64,000 nt of DNA from T1Sed10-49 sp046498405. GTDB taxonomy: Bacteria > Actinomycetota > Nitriliruptoria > Euzebyales > Egibacteraceae. A program made the translations under genes and the position numbers. Under the pieces are notes generated by a model. That model did not search any database, was not told where the DNA came from, and saw only the letters and a program-made list of their open reading frames with translations. Below are positions 62,888-64,000 of this stretch, piece after piece; position 1 is the first letter of the stretch; the number at the start of each line of letters is the position of its first letter. The stretch covers positions 1 through 64,000 of the forward strand of contig JAWOAS010000011.1 of assembly GCA_046498405.1 (NCBI GenBank), written 5' to 3'.

Positions 62888-64000
62888 TGCCGCGCTTCAC
62901 CTACGCCAGCCGCCTGCCGGTCGATCGGGAGGAGGCCTTTTCCTGGCACGACCGGCCGGGCGCCCTCGAGCGGCTCTCCCCGCCCTTCCTGCCCGGCCGC
63001 GTCGAGCACCGCGACGGCTCGCTTGCCGAGGGCTCGAGGGTCGTCCTGCGCATGGGGCCGACGCGGCTGGCCCCGCGCTGGCACGCCCGCCACATCACCT
63101 ACGACCCGCCACGGGAGTTCCGCGACGTCCAGGAGTCGGGCCCCTTCGCGGTCTTCGACCACCGCCACCTCTTCACCGCCGATGGTGAGGAGACGAGCAC
63201 CCTCACCGACGACGTCGTCTACCGCCTGCCCCTCGGGGCGCTCGGCGAGGTCCTCGCCGGGCCGATCGTCCGACGCCAGCTCGCGCGGATGTTCGCCTAC
63301 CGCCACCGGCGCACGGTGGCCGACCTCGCAGCGCACGCTGCGGCCCGACGCAAGGGAGTGACCCCGATGCGCATCGCCATCACCGGCTCGTCGGGCCTCA
63401 TCGGCGAGGCCCTCACCGCGTTCCTCACCACCGGCGGCCACGACGTCGTGCGGGTCGTGCGGCGCGACCCCGCCGAGGGCGAGGTGTTCTGGGACCCCGG
63501 GGCCGGGCGCATCGACGCCAATGCCCTGCGGGGCGTCGATGCCGTCGTCCACCTCGCCGGTGAGTCGATCGCCTCGGGCCGCTGGACCCCTGAGCGCAAG
63601 CGCCGGATCCTCGAGAGCCGCACCGAGAGCACCCGCCTGCTCGCCGAGACCCTCGCGGGACTCGGCGACGAGGGGCCGCGCACGCTCGTGTGCGCCTCGG
63701 GGATCAACTACTACGCCGACGGGGGGCAGGAGGTCCTCACCGAGGCGAGCCCCGCCGGCGACGACTTCCTCGCCCGGGTCTGCGTCGCGTGGGAGGCCGC
63801 CGCCGACCCCGCCCGCGAGGCTGGCGTGCGCGTCGCGCACCTGCGGACCTCGGCAGTGCTCAGCCCTGCCGGCGGCGCGCTCGCCAAGCAGCTGCCGATC
63901 TTCCGTCTCGGCCTCGGCGGCCGCTTCGGCAACGGTCGGCAGTACGACCCCTGGATCTCCCTCGACGACGTCGTCGGCCTCTACCACCACGTCCTCACGA
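62887..64000 (+). CDS. SRPBCC-epimerase fusion (TIGR01777-like), 3' partial
   Basis: Runs past the window end; 371 residues visible. The N-terminal 150 residues are an SRPBCC ligand-binding domain (FTYASRLPVDREEAFSWH, RWHARHITYDPPREFRDVQ, FDHRHLFTA), and from about residue 159 an extended-SDR nucleotide-sugar epimerase-like domain follows (MRIAITGSSGLIGEALTAFL, VDAVVHLAGESIASGRWTPERKRRI). This is the arrangement of cell-division-inhibitor SulA-like (YfcH) proteins. The domain join has an internal ATG at 63367 which could give an epimerase-only product. Translationally coupled to the SDR gene. Confidence 0.88.
   Translation, partial: MPRFTYASRLPVDREEAFSWHDRPGALERLSPPFLPGRVEHRDGSLAEGSRVVLRMGPTRLAPRWHARHITYDPPREFRDVQESGPFAVFDHRHLFTADGEETSTLTDDVVYRLPLGALGEVLAGPIVRRQLARMFAYRHRRTVADLAAHAAARRKGVTPMRIAITGSSGLIGEALTAFLTTGGHDVVRVVRRDPAEGEVFWDPGAGRIDANALRGVDAVVHLAGESIASGRWTPERKRRILESRTESTRLLAETLAGLGDEGPRTLVCASGINYYADGGQEVLTEASPAGDDFLARVCVAWEAAADPAREAGVRVAHLRTSAVLSPAGGALAKQLPIFRLGLGGRFGNGRQYDPWISLDDVVGLYHHVLT

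Overview
This window comes from a chromosome of very high GC content, by eye well above 70%, with GTG used freely as a start codon. Several lines point to Actinomycetota: the whiA gene inside a uvrC-rapZ-yvcK-whiA-gap-pgk-tpiA order, the polA-rpsA-coaE-moaA-uvrB-uvrA-uvrC neighbourhood, an ANTAR response regulator and a DUF222/HNH protein. The D/E-saturated linkers after the lipoprotein cysteines resemble deep-branching or salt-tolerant actinobacteria such as the Nitriliruptoria, but that placement is inference. I saw no insertion sequence, phage, CRISPR array or rRNA. After annotation no stretch longer than 300 bases lacks a gene or RNA.

Layout. 1-7350 holds polyphosphate kinase, a two-gene heterodimeric ABC exporter and a gamma-glutamyltransferase-like enzyme. 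7376-21141 is a transporter region. Two complete five-gene oligopeptide/dipeptide (Dpp/Opp) operons lie in tandem on the plus strand, and a third family-5 binding protein converges on them from the minus strand, next to secG. 21465-31288 is a minus-strand core block: uvrC, rapZ, yvcK, whiA, gap, pgk and tpiA, then a strong hairpin and a blaI-type repressor with an M56 membrane protease lying before secG. 31496-44519 mixes small exported and hypothetical genes with uvrA and uvrB, an HNH protein and a PlsC-like acyltransferase. 44741-50992 is moaA, coaE, rpsA and polA. 51138-56729 is a branched-chain amino acid (Liv) transport locus whose binding protein is transcribed convergently with livF-livG-livM-livH. 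56805-64000 has an ANTAR regulator, tRNA-Leu(CAA), a UbiA-like membrane protein, a phosphotransferase-like PEP-utiliser with an alpha/beta-hydrolase partner, an atypical SDR and an SRPBCC-epimerase fusion cut by the window end.

How the genes work together. The window combines nucleotide excision repair (UvrA, UvrB, UvrC and PolA), lower glycolysis with its usual regulatory neighbours (RapZ, YvcK, WhiA), and an unusually large peptide and amino-acid uptake capacity: two full Dpp systems, an extra binding protein and one Liv system. The two Dpp operons share near-identical leader DNA and both carry a strong hairpin between the binding-protein gene and the first permease gene. That arrangement fits overproduction of the binding protein relative to the membrane parts. 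A TANNNT -10 motif recurs upstream of many genes. In at least four cases it sits 6-8 bases before the start codon, which suggests leaderless transcripts.
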